Shown: positions 35,490-48,292 of the stretch, in pieces
Numbering within the stretch: position 1 is the first letter of the stretch
Layout of the letters: the number at the start of each line of letters is the position of its first letter
Assembly: GCA_027946555.1 (NCBI GenBank)
Contig: JAPEVC010000109.1
Location: forward strand, 55,220-119,219
Direction: 5' to 3'
DNA from: Gnomoniopsis sp. IMI 355080
Taxonomy: Eukaryota > Ascomycota > Sordariomycetes > Diaporthales > Gnomoniaceae
Length of the DNA: 64,000 nt
Program-made: the position numbers and the translations under genes
Notes under the pieces: model-generated
What the model saw: the letters and a program-made list of their open reading frames with translations, nothing else
What the model was told of the DNA's origin: nothing
Database searches by the model: none

Positions 35490-36800
35490 TTTGTCGAAAA
35501 AGTTGCCACAAAGTCTTCTTTGAAAGCTCTGGATATAGAGATAGGGAAAGATGATGACAGGCCGATAGCTGTGCGATGTGTATTGCGTATTGACTGATGC
35601 CTGGTGGGAGACTTGATCTTGTATTACGGTTCTGTTGGGCGGTAGAAGCAATTGCTAATGACAATGTATGAGTAATTTGGGTTTGCGTAGATTCAACTAG
35701 GCGTGTAAGTAGAATAGATGTGATTTGCTGCTTGGAAGGCTCGTGATGGTTGGTTGATTTGGAATGGGATGATGGTTTCTTCTGACTAGATATCTACGGT
35801 AAGGCTTCTATCTTTATACTTGAAGTGAGGCGAGGGTAGACGATGTTGTGAAGAATAAATTTGAGTTGACACAGCCAAAAGCTACGGCCACATGCCTTCC
35901 GATTGACCATGCCGTTTGGCTGATTCTGATGAAGTGTGGAATATGTGGATAATGCTGCTTTTTTTGGACTGTGAGGCCATCACATTGTCCTATTTCAACC
36001 TCTTTTTGACCTTCTCTCACGCGGCTACGCCTCCCCCAAAGCTTACTATCCCTATCGAATGGGCCATGTGGGACCTCTGACTGTAGTCTTTTGTTCTGTC
36101 TTGCCATGGGTCATGACCATACACTTGGGATGCCTGGACACCTGCAAGCATAGGTAGGCAGCTCAGCACAGCTATAAACGGAAAGTAAGGCATGTTGGAC
36201 CAGGGATTCCCATCCAGTATCAGAACCAACAACAGTATGTAAGCTGTTATTGAAAGGCTCCGACCAGGCCTGAGTGGAGCTGCATCCTACGTTTCTGAAG
36301 TTTCCAGTGCTTCATTACAGACCGGACCAACTTTGGAGGCGACTTATAGTGGGGATTTCATCCTCCTGGACTTTGCTTCCATAGTTCTCCACTTGAAATA
36401 TCGGTCAGCTGTGTTTCGACAACCTAGGATGCAACTAGGGACGGACCTACGGTCTTGTGGGGCGTGGCTGAAATAGAATCCATTGCTACGCCTCAACGAA
36501 GCTGTCAGCTTTGCCTTACGTAATTAGCATAATCCACATATATAACTGCAAGACATGAATGAATTCCACTCGACTACCCTACCATCGCAGCTCATTTTGG
36601 AAATCTAGCACACCTTGCCAGCATCATCTTATCAGCCCATCAATCTTGACCTCTCTTCACAGTTGTGGAAATTCGTCTGCTAAGACTTCCGAAAGATTGT
36701 TGCTGCAACGCCAGAACAGTGTCAAGGCACTCCGTACAAGCATCTAGTCAACTCAGATTCATCGAGTCAGCCGACCTCAAGAGTCAGAAAGTCCTACAAC
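35490..36800. other. Intergenic, no gene seen
   Basis: 1.3 kb between divergent genes, holding both promoters and long possible leaders. Small open frames only. Confidence 0.45.
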
Positions 36801-37785
36801 ATGGAGGCCACTACTTCTGTTGACTACGAATGGCATCTGGACAATGTAAAGGTTCGAGACGGGCGATATGGACCTATTTGTTCTGGTCTTAATCAATCGA
36901 CCCACAAACTTCTTGCGGTAGAGGTGATAGAGCAAGGACGCGATCTCCAAACATCATCGATCCTGATCTCACACCTCGGCCTCGTGCAGCATCGCACGAC
37001 GTCTATGGAGCCTCACCCAAGCATCGTCACCTTCTTGGGATTCCAGCAAAAGACTGAAGGCCTCTGCCTCCTCTGGGAGTGGGAAGGGGGCGAGACTTTG
37101 CAGCAACACATACAAGAGCACGGCGCGATGGACCATGACGTCGTAGGAATCTACCTCCGTCGACTCTCAGTCGGCATCGAGGCGCTGCAGGACCGAGGTT
37201 TCATCACAAATTTTGTCACATCGGCCCGCATCCTGCTCGCAAGCGGAATGACGGTCAAGATCGAGCCGCCCATCATCGACCTAGCGGTAGCAGGCTTCGC
37301 CGCAATCCCACCGGGTGTGTTGACGGTGCCGGAACTGATTCGCGACGGCCCGCTCCCAAACAACATGCCCAAAGTCGACGTCTGGCTGCTCGGCATCGTG
37401 GCAGCTGAGGCATTGTCCGGTGTTCTTCTGACAGACGATTCGGCCCGCCGGATCAGAGCCCAGCTTGAAGAAAAGGAAGGTCAGGAGTCCGGTTCAGCCT
37501 GGGAGCTCTTTGTGCCACGCGATGTAGCCGAGAAGCTTGACGCGCCTGCATTGGATTTCCTGCGCCAGTGCTTCATGTTGTAAGCTAAGATATGCCCGTC
37601 CCCCTTTGCTTTCCTGCCACAAGTTCGCGATATTATTATGGACTCACACGTTAATGCTATGGCCTTTTCACAGAAACCCCGACCAACGGCCAAGCGCTGC
37701 TGATCTGCGAAACAATACATTTTTGAGCACAATCAGGGAATCCGAAGAGATTCTTGAGAGAATCCTCGCCTCGTCAAATACCTAG
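36801..37785 (+). CDS. Protein kinase-fold protein lacking catalytic residues (pseudokinase)
   Basis: Exons 36801-37579 and 37674-37785 (94-nt intron, GTAAGC...CACAG) give 296 residues. The order of kinase subdomains can be followed, but the key residues are gone. The VAIK lysine position reads AVEVI. The HRDxKxxN catalytic loop reads TNFVTSARILL. DFG reads DLA. The glycine loop is degenerate (DGRYGPICSG). The structural end of the C-lobe is well kept (LDFLRQCFML joined to NPDQRPSAADL across the intron), which resembles MAPKKK/STE-type domains. A coherent frame, intact splice sites and the retained C-lobe argue for a maintained pseudokinase rather than a broken gene. A scaffold or regulatory role is inferred. 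Confidence 0.8.
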
Positions 37786-38529
37786 GGTATGTATATGGAA
37801 TCCAGCAGGTAGTGGACAGAGTGGTAGCTACTCGATTCAGGTGCCCATACAGGTAATCAAGATTAAAAGTGACCGGTTAGGGCCTCCTATCTTCGACTGC
37901 GTAGGAAGAAAAGGTCCTGGCTACTTGTCGGCCTTAGCACAAGGCTGTGTGTGGGACACGGTGATAGCCCGGCTGTGTGGCGCTAGACATTTATTATGCT
38001 GCTTTTGACACCATAGCAACTCTGACAATATGAGAAAACCCAAAGCGGCAACATGAGGTTAAGTAATGCCAAGGCTACGTGAAATGTTTCTAATAGGTCC
38101 GATAACAACAGCAAATTGCTGACATGGCCCAATTGCTACGTGTGTAAATGACCCTTCCCCTTCGCTACAGACATAATCAACGACTGTATATACGTGGCCT
38201 TTGATTTGGTCCTCGGACGGCTCGGGATGCTCTTAAGGGTGGGGTTCTTCTAATTAATACAGTCTGTGCATGCAGCAATCCGACTTTGCAAGTGGGCAGA
38301 GTGGGTGGAACACGGCTGGACTGGCTAGGTATATATGCAGACAGTGACCAGGAAGATCGCATGGTGGCGTTTCGGACGCGGGGTCAGCGGGAAAATAAGC
38401 ACACGCGCCCTTTGGCTTGTAGACAAGGAAAACTGGGGACTCGACGTCCTGCTTATTTAGCTGATGGACGTGGTTGTAATCCGCGTATCACAAAATACCT
38501 ACCCAAGGTACTGTCGGAACTGCACCACA
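37786..38529. other. Intergenic, no gene seen
   Basis: About 0.74 kb between two plus-strand genes. It contains the presumed promoter of the P450 gene. Only short open frames. Confidence 0.4.
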
Positions 38530-40483
38530 ATGGCGCAGCTCGCTTGGTCCGGGGCCTATGTGTTCTGGGGATCTGTCGGACTTCTGTTCACCTATTTCAC
38601 CATTTCCACGCTCTATTCATGGTATCGGCTGCGTATGGTCCCTGGTCCGCGCCTGGCCGGGTTCTCGTACCTATGGGTGCTGTCAGCGACCACATCCGGG
38701 CGTTTGGCATGGATTTACGAAGACTTGGCTGCGGAATACGGACACCTGGTCCGCGTAGGTCCTAATTTACTTGTCACAGATGAGATGCCTCAGATGCGCA
38801 AGATGAGTGCGGCGCGGAGTGCCTATGCAAAAGATGGCGACTACAAGGCCTCAATCAAACACCCTGATCATGACCATATGATCAGCACCATGAACCTGGC
38901 AGAGCATGATGATATCAAATCCCGGCTAGCTGGAGCGTGAGACTATCAATGATAATCAGCACTGGATGCTTCCTGGCTGATGTCTGAGGATTACAGTTAT
39001 GGCGGGCGAGAAATCCTGGCAATGGAACCCATCGTGGACGAAATCCTGCATATTCTAATTCGGCACATCCGAGTACATGCCTCAACGGCGGACAAGACGA
39101 TACGCCCAGTATGCATCGACTTATCAACAGTTGTCAACTACTTCACCTCGGACGTCATTACTCGCATCGCATTTGGCCGCGAGTTTGGCTGCCTCGAGAG
39201 CAACTCAGATGTGCACGGGCTCTTGGCCGCAATGAATGCTGCTATGAAAGCGTATACAATCCCCATCTCCATTCCCTGGCTTCGAGAACTTACCAGCGGC
39301 GGCACTTTCATGAAATACTTCGGGCCGAAAATGACAGACCAGAGCGGAATTGGCACCATGATGAGGTTACTACTTCCTTACTGATAGGCCTGATCCAGGG
39401 AAACTCTAGGCTAATCGTGATTGATAAAGGGTTGCACGGGATGCAGTAACTGAACGATATCAACCTGGAGCCCCTGATGAAAAAGATCTGCTGGTGAGCG
39501 CTTCCAATCGTTGACAATAGCGCATGTCTTCAGATGACTGACTGCGAATATAGGGTGCGTTTATTCGTAGCGGACTCGAGCCTGGTCCATGTGTGAGCGA
39601 GGTCATGATCGCGATGATTGCTGGAAATGACACCACGGCTGCTGCCATACGTATGACTATGCTGTCCCTCATGACAAATCCTCGAGTGTACGCCAAGTTT
39701 AAGAGCGTTGTGCAAGAGGCTATTCGTGAGGGCAAAGCGTCCAATCCAATTAAAATCGAAGAAGCAAAGAAGATACCTTATGTTCAAGTATTTTATCCTT
39801 CTGCCCCCTCCCCTCTCTATAGAAACAAAATTGGCCGTTCTACACATGATACTAATTCTTATCTAGGCTGTCATCTACGAGGGCCTTCGAATGTACGTGG
39901 ACAATTGTCCTCCCTTCCTAAACACGCAAACACCAATTGCCTGAGACTAGCTGAGGACATCCCATCTAGCCACATTGTGTTATGTTCTAAGGCGCATTTC
40001 TAACGAATGACAGGCGCCCCCCTGGACCCGTAGTCTTCGGCAAAGTCGTCCCGCCCCAGGGAGATGTTATCGATGGCAAGTTCATCCCGGGTGGAACAGT
40101 CATAGCCAGCGCAAATGCGCCCATGATGCGCGCGCATTGCTATTGGGGACCGGATTCGGATCTTTTCCGTCCCGAACGATTCTTGGAAGTGGACGACCAA
40201 CAGCGCGCAACGCTGGAACGCATCGTAGATATGGCATTTGGGTACGGTCGACTGAAATGTGCTGGCCAGCCAGTAGCGTTTATGGAACTCAACAAGGTTT
40301 TCTTCGAGGTGGATCTTCCATGATTGTCCACACATATTGTATTATTTGCTAATGATAGGACAGCTTTTTCGACATTTCGATTTTGAAATTGTGAATCCTA
40401 CGCAGCCCTGGGTGGGCGACTTTTATACTACGTGGAGGGACCGGAATTTCTTTGTGAAAGTAACAGAATCGGATCTTGTCTGA
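38530..40483 (+). CDS. Cytochrome P450, pisatin-demethylase-like
   Basis: Microsomal heme monooxygenase. Seven exons, 38530-38936, 38997-39365, 39430-39493, 39554-39787, 39867-39892, 40014-40308 and 40364-40483, join in phase to 504 residues. An N-terminal membrane anchor (residues ~6-30) is followed by the proline hinge VPGPRLAG. The I-helix oxygen site is AGNDTT (303-308). ExxR is EGLR (363-366) on a 26-nt micro-exon. The PERF motif is RPERF. The heme loop is FGYGRLKCAG with Cys449. The stretches KYFGPKMTDQSGIG, GNDTTAAAIRMTML and MELNKVFFE-LFRHFDF match the pisatin demethylase-like group, several members of which detoxify plant phenolics. The substrate here is unknown. Intron 2 has an unusual GTTACT donor. 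It is convergent with the hydrolase at 40754. Confidence 0.9.
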
Positions 40484-40753
40484 GTTCTTCAGGTCGTATG
40501 ATTGGAATGATGCAAGCTTTGGTCGACAGAGCAGGCGATATGAAGTAAGGATTCACCTTGGTACATGGAAAGAAAGCGGTGGTCGAGCAAGGCGCGGGTA
40601 AAATTGTTACCTATCAGAGATTCTAAAGGACGAGCATATATACTGCAAAGAGGCAATCTTCGGAAAATTTTCTGTTATCCTAAGCTTTCATTGATAGTTT
40701 TCGGTGCGCATTGTTGTATTTCACTATTGAACGCCAGTGAATTTCAATTATCC

Positions 40754-41995
40754 TCAGAAGTCAAGTCTGTCATCCGGAGCAGTGCTGGCCAGGAAATCAC
40801 CCACCTCCTGCATATATCGGTCCCGATCCTCCCAATGCGACATATGCGCACCGCCGAGCGTTACCCACCGTACTTTAGGAATAGTTTTAAACCATGGGTA
40901 CATACTGAGGTTCGTAACCTCGTCAGTCTTGCCGTTCACGAGGAGCGTTTCCACTTTGATTTTATGAGCCTCTCTCCAGCCTTCCCAACCCTTTATAGAG
41001 CCAACAATGATGAATTCGGCTGGACCTTGGCTATATTGTAATCTTTGTAAGCCTATGTGCACTAGTAATTCCTACTTAGTAACGGAGATCTAAGTGAACT
41101 TACATCGTAATATAGACTGTGGGGTCTTCGCTCATGTTCTTGAACCCAGCCATGATTTCCTCAGGCATAGGGTCCAAAGTACAAACATAGCGGCTGATGA
41201 AGACTTTGGATGCCTTTTGGAATTCTTCACTCTCATGATCGCCTTTTCTATCGCACTCCTCTAGAGTCTTCCGAACGTCCGCTGGCAGCTGGGCTAGCAG
41301 CCCCTTGAGACCCTTTTCTGTGATATTCTTTTAGCTTTTCTGGAGAGCCGGGGCTTACACGATTGAGTTGGTACCCCAAAACGTCACTCGTGCAAGTTTA
41401 ACCTCAGCAGGACAGGACATGCCTATCCGAGTCGAAGTGACCTAGGATATGAATGAAGCACATCCGGCGAAAGCGGAAGGTGAATGGGCAAAGACAAAAC
41501 GGCTATTGCAAATTACTCACCATAAAGAGGGATGCTCGATGGTCCACTGCAAATAACCAGCTTTTTAAGCCCAGGTGGACTCCCCCCCTCACCACCACTC
41601 ATAGCATACGAAGCCCCGAGAACACCGCCCCAGCTCTGGCCAAGAAGGAAAAAGCCCCTCTCCCTGATATTCAGGTGATCAATCAGGTTATCAAGCTCCT
41701 TGATAAAGAGGTCAAAAGTCCAGAAGTCAGTGTCTCCCATCTTCTCCCGGAGATGAGTAGAACGACCACAACCGATTTGATCGTAGAGTAGCGTAGGGAT
41801 GCCATACGGCTGGTACAGGTCAGCCAGCGGGACGAGATATTCGTGCCCGGAACCGGGACCACCGTGCAGTCCGATGAGAACTGGGGACGTGGTTTTTTCA
41901 AGGCTGCCCAAAATCTTGTACCACGTCTTGCACGGCTTCCCAGCGTTTGGCGCCTCGAAAGCGACCTCGCCTTCAGTTACAGGGAACTCCGTCAT
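40754..41995 (-). CDS. Proline iminopeptidase-like alpha/beta-hydrolase (peptidase family S33)
   Basis: Exons complement(41521-41995), (41104-41317) and (40754-41030) give 321 residues, normal for the family. These enzymes release N-terminal proline or hydrolyse amino-acid amides. The oxyanion motif HGGPGSGHEY is at residues 44-53, the nucleophile is Ser121 in LLGQSWGG, the acid Asp266 in NGKTDEVTN and the base His292 in GGAHMSHWED. The middle exon (LAQLPADVRKTLEECDRKGD onward) is the helical cap domain. The first intron is rather long (203 nt). No signal peptide is seen, so a cytosolic enzyme is likely. It ends 271 bases from the P450 stop, tail to tail. Confidence 0.88.
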
Positions 41996-43319
41996 TATGG
42001 GACCGGCTGAGGAAGCGCAGAACCTTGGATTTTATAGTTTAGAGTTAGGTGCTGAGATAAGTGCGAATGATAGCAGGTGAGATCTGTTCAAGAGCTACGT
42101 TAAGAATCGTATGCGTGGTCAAAAGCTGGGGATGGCTGTACAATGCTCCGGGACAAGGCAAATTGTAGGAGAGAAGGTCAAGCAACCTTGATTGTTTGGA
42201 AGTGCAAGGTCGCAGAAGCCAGTACGAAAATAAACTCCGACGAACTAAGTGCGGCACAGCAGACGACATACGGTACCTTCTTGTGGTTGCACCAACGCGA
42301 GGATGAGATGATACGACCCTTGCTGGTTGCCAACGGAGCCACAGTTGTGCATGCGGAAGCGGGGGCCAAATTGACGACCAGACCTACTCCCTGAGGTGTT
42401 GGATCAGGTTTGGTTTGGAGAATTAAGTACGTACTCCGTACTATATCTAAACCGCCCTTTTTAAAATAAAAAAATACGTACATTTTGAGACAAGGTCTTG
42501 TTGACTGCAGCTGATGTGGTGAGCAACATTTCACTAGCCGCCGCGCAAGACTGTTGCATTAGGACCCTAATAAGGTGTGCGATCTACGCATTTTTACGTT
42601 AGCAAGCGTGTTCTGGGACTCAACTGCAGGCAGGGAAATTTCCTGCAACGCGAGTACGGCTGAACGTACTCATATAGTGATTGTGTGGGGCTGTCTTGCT
42701 TTTTTCTTTGGACTGTTCAAGTCGCTGGTCGATATACCATAACTTCAGGGCGAATATCTGTTTAGGGCCAGCAGTACCCGTGTACAGCATCGATGTGACT
42801 CTGGCTATACAAGCTTTGAAATGGAGATGTGCGGGCACCATCCCGAAGGAACCTGGACTGCCAACAGTGTTTCTAATTCCAAATGTGGAGAATGTTTAAC
42901 TAACAGAGATCTCTCGCAGGTCCTTTCAGAAACGTGCGCAGCGATTGGCTCGAGCAGTATTTGATATTCGTGTTGGGTCGAGCATCTCCACTGTTGGTCC
43001 ACGCAACCTCAGCCAACGGTGCCTCAGGTGGGGTATGCTGAGCAGATAGGCGCCCGGTGTTATTATGGCAATGAGCAGGATGCGAGCCCATAGCATATGA
43101 GCAGCATGTTCAGGTCGCGCTTCTCGGTCGTGCACCTATTATGCTATAATCGCAATTTAAATTATTAGGCCGTTTCGATAATTCTCTCGTAGATCATTAC
43201 CGGCACACGTTTGTTGTGGAAATAGCGAGCAAGACTATTGACAAGCGTTGAACTTGAACGCAATTCGAAGAGGAATAGATTGTTTTTTTGCATGGAAGTA
43301 TTGGAATTGAGTTTCTGCG
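41996..43319. other. Intergenic, no gene seen
   Basis: 1.3 kb upstream of the peptidase gene. Short open frames on both strands, none with family features or good splice partners. Confidence 0.45.
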
Positions 43320-46163
43320 TCAAAGTCGCCATACCAGATACCGGTCACAGACGTTTGGTGTGGATTTATCAGGTGAAGGCTCGCCTGGTGAAGACTCTTT
43401 AAGTTCAGGCTCGTTGAGATTCGCAGACTCCTGCGGCTTCTTCTGAAGTTGTTCGTTCCATTCGACCGACTGTTTTAGCACGGTATCTGCTGATACCGTG
43501 ATGTTGAGCGCTTCTGCCATCGTTCCGAAGCTCGCGCGGATACATTCTGCTCTCGCCAAGACATGAGTCAGCTCGTCGTCGTTTAGAAAAGGACCGCCGT
43601 TCAGACCTCGGAAGTCGCCGTTACCTAGGTACGGTCGGAATCGCTGACAGCACCTGCAGGGGCGACGTTCAAGCGTGAGCGCAGCATGGTCGGATGAGAG
43701 CGAGGGGCAATGAGTATGAGGCATGAGTGACAGGTGTCAGTGGTCAATGTCTGTCAGAGGCGAGAAAGAGCGCGGTGGGGACTTCCCAGCTCCGATACCA
43801 CCAGTCCATGGTTCCGGGTGCTTGGGTGACTGTGAAATTTTCCAGAAATCCATTCATCCTTGAGATACGACAGTTACTCCGGACTCATTCGAAGTCCTCA
43901 GCGCCAGGGGGCTTGTCGTCCCAAACGCCTCCGGCGTTAGCTTCTAATATGTGTTGAAGGGAGTCATACTGTCTGGGAGACTAGATCCTCCGGTATCCTC
44001 TTTATATTAATTAGTCGTCGGTATATGGCCCGATGATCTGCTGCGTTGGAGGATAAAGGATGTTGAGGGAGGGCGGGCCTATAACAACGTTAGATGATAC
44101 GGTGAATTTCCCAGTTCTAACATAGGGGGTAAGGCTTTATTACCCGGAGTTCCATGATGTACCGCCGGTGTACGCGGTGTGATTTCACAAAACGGTGATG
44201 GATCTGTCCACCTGGGAAGCTGTTCTGGCTGGATACTGGTTTGGTCAGAGCCGCCGGCGGTATGGCATGGTCGGGGGGTAGGTGTCTGTGACAGACAAGT
44301 CGTCGAGTAATGTGTTCGACTGGCAGCTTCGGCTGCCTTCTGCTCCATCTCTTCAACTTGTAGCCGATGAAATCATGGATGCCGTTGGGTACCTTCACCG
44401 GTCGTGTCCCAGACATAACTGGTGGTGTGCCCTGCCTGATAGGCGTTACATGGAATGTTCGTGGTTTCCTGAACTGTGAATCGTGATTTGACTATATACT
44501 GCAAGGAGAAAGAGTGATCAACGGAATCGTTTTTGGGTTGGAATCGCCACGGGTGGCCGCGCATGAGGTGGTCACCTGTCTTGATGATGACCAGGAAACC
44601 CTCCTCCTCATTAGCACGAACCGCCTGTGCCAAATATATACCATTGCATAAGACGAAGTCGATACGGGAGAGGGGGTTTTTGGTATGCCGGATTCCATCA
44701 AGTATGCCGCCGAGTCATTGCCACGGGGGTCACCGAACACTATACCGGTGGTAACGTTGCCGTATTTGGTCTCTAGGCCCGTGAAGATGTCAACATGGAT
44801 GCCGTCGGTAGTTGCGTCGAGCTTGCCTTTGCTGTCCCAGGTGCTACGCGTTAGGCCCTCACACGGGGTCAACTCCAGAGGACTTGTCTCTTCCACTTGG
44901 CTGTCTTTGCCTTTAAAACATTGATCGGCTTCGACGGGCTTCCGTATAATTGGCCCACGTCGATTGGTAAGATGCAGCCTGTGCCATCCCGCCTGATGAT
45001 TTCACCCTGGCTCGTGGCCAAGGTGAGGCGGATGTCGTAAGTGTAACAGTGCGCAGCAACCTCCTGGGCCTCGCATTCCAGCATAATCTTGATTAAGGCG
45101 AATGCCGAATGCAGCCTCTCCCACAGTGAGGTGATCTTGCTCTCTGTCCTTGTTCGTACTTCCGGCCTATTGGCATATATAGGTGCCAAAGCCCCTTTTC
45201 AGGCTTGTATAGGAGAAGAAGACACTTGCAACTGCGCCCATGGCGTGGCGATCATGACGAGGGTCTTCTCCTTCTTCGCGGCCTTTTCGGCCACGAGCTT
45301 GAGAATATGCGTATAGACCGGCGACCTACAGATGACCCGGCTTAGTACTGCTTTACGCTCCGTATATACGAAGCCGTAAGGGCCGTCTCCGTACCCATGG
45401 AGCTGCAGGTACGACAGGCCGTAATCGCCTGTGTTCTGTAGGATTGCATTGGTGTGTTCCGCACCCAGTGCAAAGACGGGGAGTCAAGATCTTCGTACCG
45501 ATGTCGTTATATATACTGAATATCACCTCGGACCGCCAAACTTTTCGCTCGAAGAAATTGTGGTTGCTCTTGAATATCGCTGTCGTCGTCGTACCCACCG
45601 TTGGCGAGGTTGGTTCAGCCAGGCTGGTTTCGCTCTCACTGATGTCAGCCTTAGTCTTGTCGATCTGGGCCAGCTGCGTGTCAAAAATTATATATCTTGA
45701 CCTCTCGGCCGTTATTGGAATTGCGTGGTATCGGTTGGTCCGGCGTTTTCCGGCCGTTTGCCTGCGAACGAGTGGCAGATATAGGCGGCAGAAGACGGAG
45801 GAACTCCACCCTCTGGTGAGGGGTCATGGCATCGCATCTCATCAAACGGACATGCAATACAGCCTTGACCAGGCTGCACATGGGTTGGAAAGCCTCGGGG
45901 CGCAGACCCGACTCATCCTCGGCCTCACGGGACTTGGCGAGGGCGCGCTCGGCCATCTCAGCAGAGTTATCGCCAATCAAGATGCAGTCGAAAGCGTCAT
46001 CAACGTCTGTCATGGGCGAAAAGCTATTAGAAAAGATATCAGAAAAGAGCAAAAAAATGAAGCTTGTCTTACCCATGACCTCAAGAGAGGACCTCTCGTT
46101 ATTGCCATCCTGATCGGACTCATTGACTTCCTCCTCAGAGCAGGAAGTCGTAAAATGCGCCAC
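43320..46163 (-). pseudogene. Decayed minus-strand gene or gene group
   Basis: From 46163 down to 43320 the minus strand carries overlapping protein-like frames that shift repeatedly: 45681-46163 (MTDVDDAFDCILIGDNSAEM inside it), about 45220-45400 (VYTHILKLVAEKAAKKEKTL then VMIATPWAQL), 44869-45189 (EVAAHCYTYDIRLTLATSQG), 44492-44896, 44373-44633 (NGIYLAQAVRANEEEGFLVI), 44079-44348 and 43320-43724. Sense jumps between frames, for example near 44690 and 44880. The TLVMIATPW stretch recalls the C-terminal helicase half of some fungal SNF2-like ATPases, but the rest does not clearly fit, so no family is assigned. A 49-nt intron-like segment in the first part (46027-46075) would break the frame if spliced. 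Best read as a degenerating gene. Confidence 0.4.
43622..43631. repeat. TACCTAGGTA palindrome
   Basis: Exact copy of the recurrent palindrome, inside the decayed minus-strand region. Confidence 0.7.
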
Positions 46164-48292
46164 TCGCCAGGCAGCGATATGCGTACACTCTTGTCATAGA
46201 GGTCTCATAGCTCGATCTGAGAGTTCGCATTGTTGAAACAAATTCGAGGATCGACCTCGGAAATGTGAAAATATGGATGATGGGGGATATATAGTGCAGG
46301 TGGATGAGACTGAGTGAGATGCTGCCGTACTGCGGACAGTATGCGCTCGTTTAGGTTATGTCGAACTACAGCATAGTGTCAGTGGCATGGACGGTAGTAT
46401 ACGGTGTAACTTGAATATTGGTGGCTACATTGAGAAATTGTTGATAGCTGCATCATCGTATCTCATTCGGGCTGGTTTGCCAAGACGACGTCGATATCAT
46501 CACGCTAGCTGCTGACTGTGTGCAGAATCAGCGGGGACGAACGTAGCGGCTGGCCATTGTTTTAGGTCTCAACAGGAGCGTCCCGGTAAAGCTTGGCACT
46601 ATGAGTTTTTTTTTTTCGAAATGGTACACGGATAGTTTCAAGGAGCTGGAGACCTTATACACATTTTATAAAGACGCCTCAGAGACCTATTTCCTCTTGT
46701 AAAACACAAAACATAAGCGTCATCGCATTACCAGGTGAGTATGGCGACCAGATTACATCTGATTAATGTGTGCGTTTGCCAAGCGTTCTGGAAACACTGT
46801 AACTTAGCAAATACACAAGGCCTTTTCCAGAAACGGCATGTTGGGTGATTGCTAGGGAACAACATCATCTGAGAGGGTCTTCCAACGACGCTTAGAGGAG
46901 AGAAACCGTGGTGCATTAGTACTCCATATTTGTGTGTTGCTGTACACCTGCTAGTCTGTCTTAAGACCCTGGAATGCGTAGATGCCCAGGTGGGCAGATC
47001 TAATGAAGTCGACGACGGTAAAGGATGCCCTTAATACTTATCCATGGAGTAGAGAGATAGGTGTGCGATGTCTCGATAGCAGAAGCTACCTCAACAGGTA
47101 TGCTGTGAGAAGCGGTGAGCTGTAGACCCTTTCTGCGATGGCATGAACAAAGCAATTTTCGAGTAGACAAAGAGAACTAAGGTTCACAATGGCGTGTATC
47201 GTAGCTCAACATTAGTAAGCGGATTCTTCAAGGCAGCGTTTTGTGGAGTGGACAATTTCTCCTTCGGTACAGTACATGTCCTAAGCCCTTCCCCTTCCAT
47301 GCCACCCACCCACAGTCCAAATGCGTGTCAAACCTACTTCACGACGACTCTTACAACGGCAAATATCTGTGAAGTGGACGCGCTCATGCAGTGAGCTTTC
47401 AAATGCGAAGTCAAAGAACCCGACAGCTCACGTAAGACTTCTGGGCACTTTGGTCCCAAGTTCTGAAGCAGTGAAGCTGACAGCGATGACCCCTGGTGTG
47501 TGACAGGTGAACAATGTGACATGCGAGAGAAACTCCGCATGTCAAAGAATTGGCGCGGCAGTTTGCTGGAACCCGTTGAAGCCGTTGTGCGCTTCTGTCT
47601 TCTAGGTTCCATTCAGCTCGAGTGGGGCTGCATATGCCCAGGAACACTAAGAAAAAATAAAAAATGGCGATTCAATGTTACTGGGGCGACGAGGATTATA
47701 CGGGGGGATCGGGATGGGACGTACCTGCATGTGGCCCGTGGGATTGACATAGTACAATCGGACGATCCGTCAACCCCAAGAAGGTTTGCCTGCCCCTGCA
47801 TTAGCCAGGCACCGTGTAAGCCTTATTTGGCGGCCAAGTAAGCCGGTTGGTTCGTGAAACGGAAGGAAACAGAACGTGGGTTTCTAGACCTTTGACCCCC
47901 GTAGGATGTTGGTGGATTTGGTTGGCTGCTACATATCTTGGTAGGCTCTCACCTAGGCTTTCTTAGCGGGCCGGCCGTGCGCCTTGGCCGCTTTGGGGGC
48001 GGGCACACCGCTCACGGTCACTTCATCAAACCTAAAGGGCTGACAGACATTGGGAATGAGGCCTGGGTCAGAAAGGGATAAATTCCCATCAGTTTCTCTC
48101 TTTTTGTTGCTATGGAGTTTCTCTTTCGTTCTCAGTCGCTATCTTCGGTCCTAAGTACTTGCAAAGTCACAGTCACTCCTTGTGTGAATTTGAAGTCAGT
48201 CATTACATACATACTTCTGTCCTCCTACCAACAAAAATAAAACAATCCTTCACCGTATTCTTCAGCAGAGGCAAGCCCCCTGAGTAGCGAAA
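46164..48292. other. Intergenic, no gene seen
   Basis: About 2.1 kb between the decayed region and the GH128 gene. Open frames are short, lack family features and could not be joined into a convincing gene. It contains the glucanase promoter. Confidence 0.45.

Noticed and set aside
24696..41995. Classical secondary-metabolite cluster
   Set aside because: Tailoring-type genes are present, but no polyketide, peptide, terpene or RiPP core gene is visible, so the stronger claim was not made.
45444..46199. 251-codon plus-strand frame with a hydrophobic stretch
   Set aside because: Lies opposite the more protein-like minus-strand pieces of the decayed region and has no family features.
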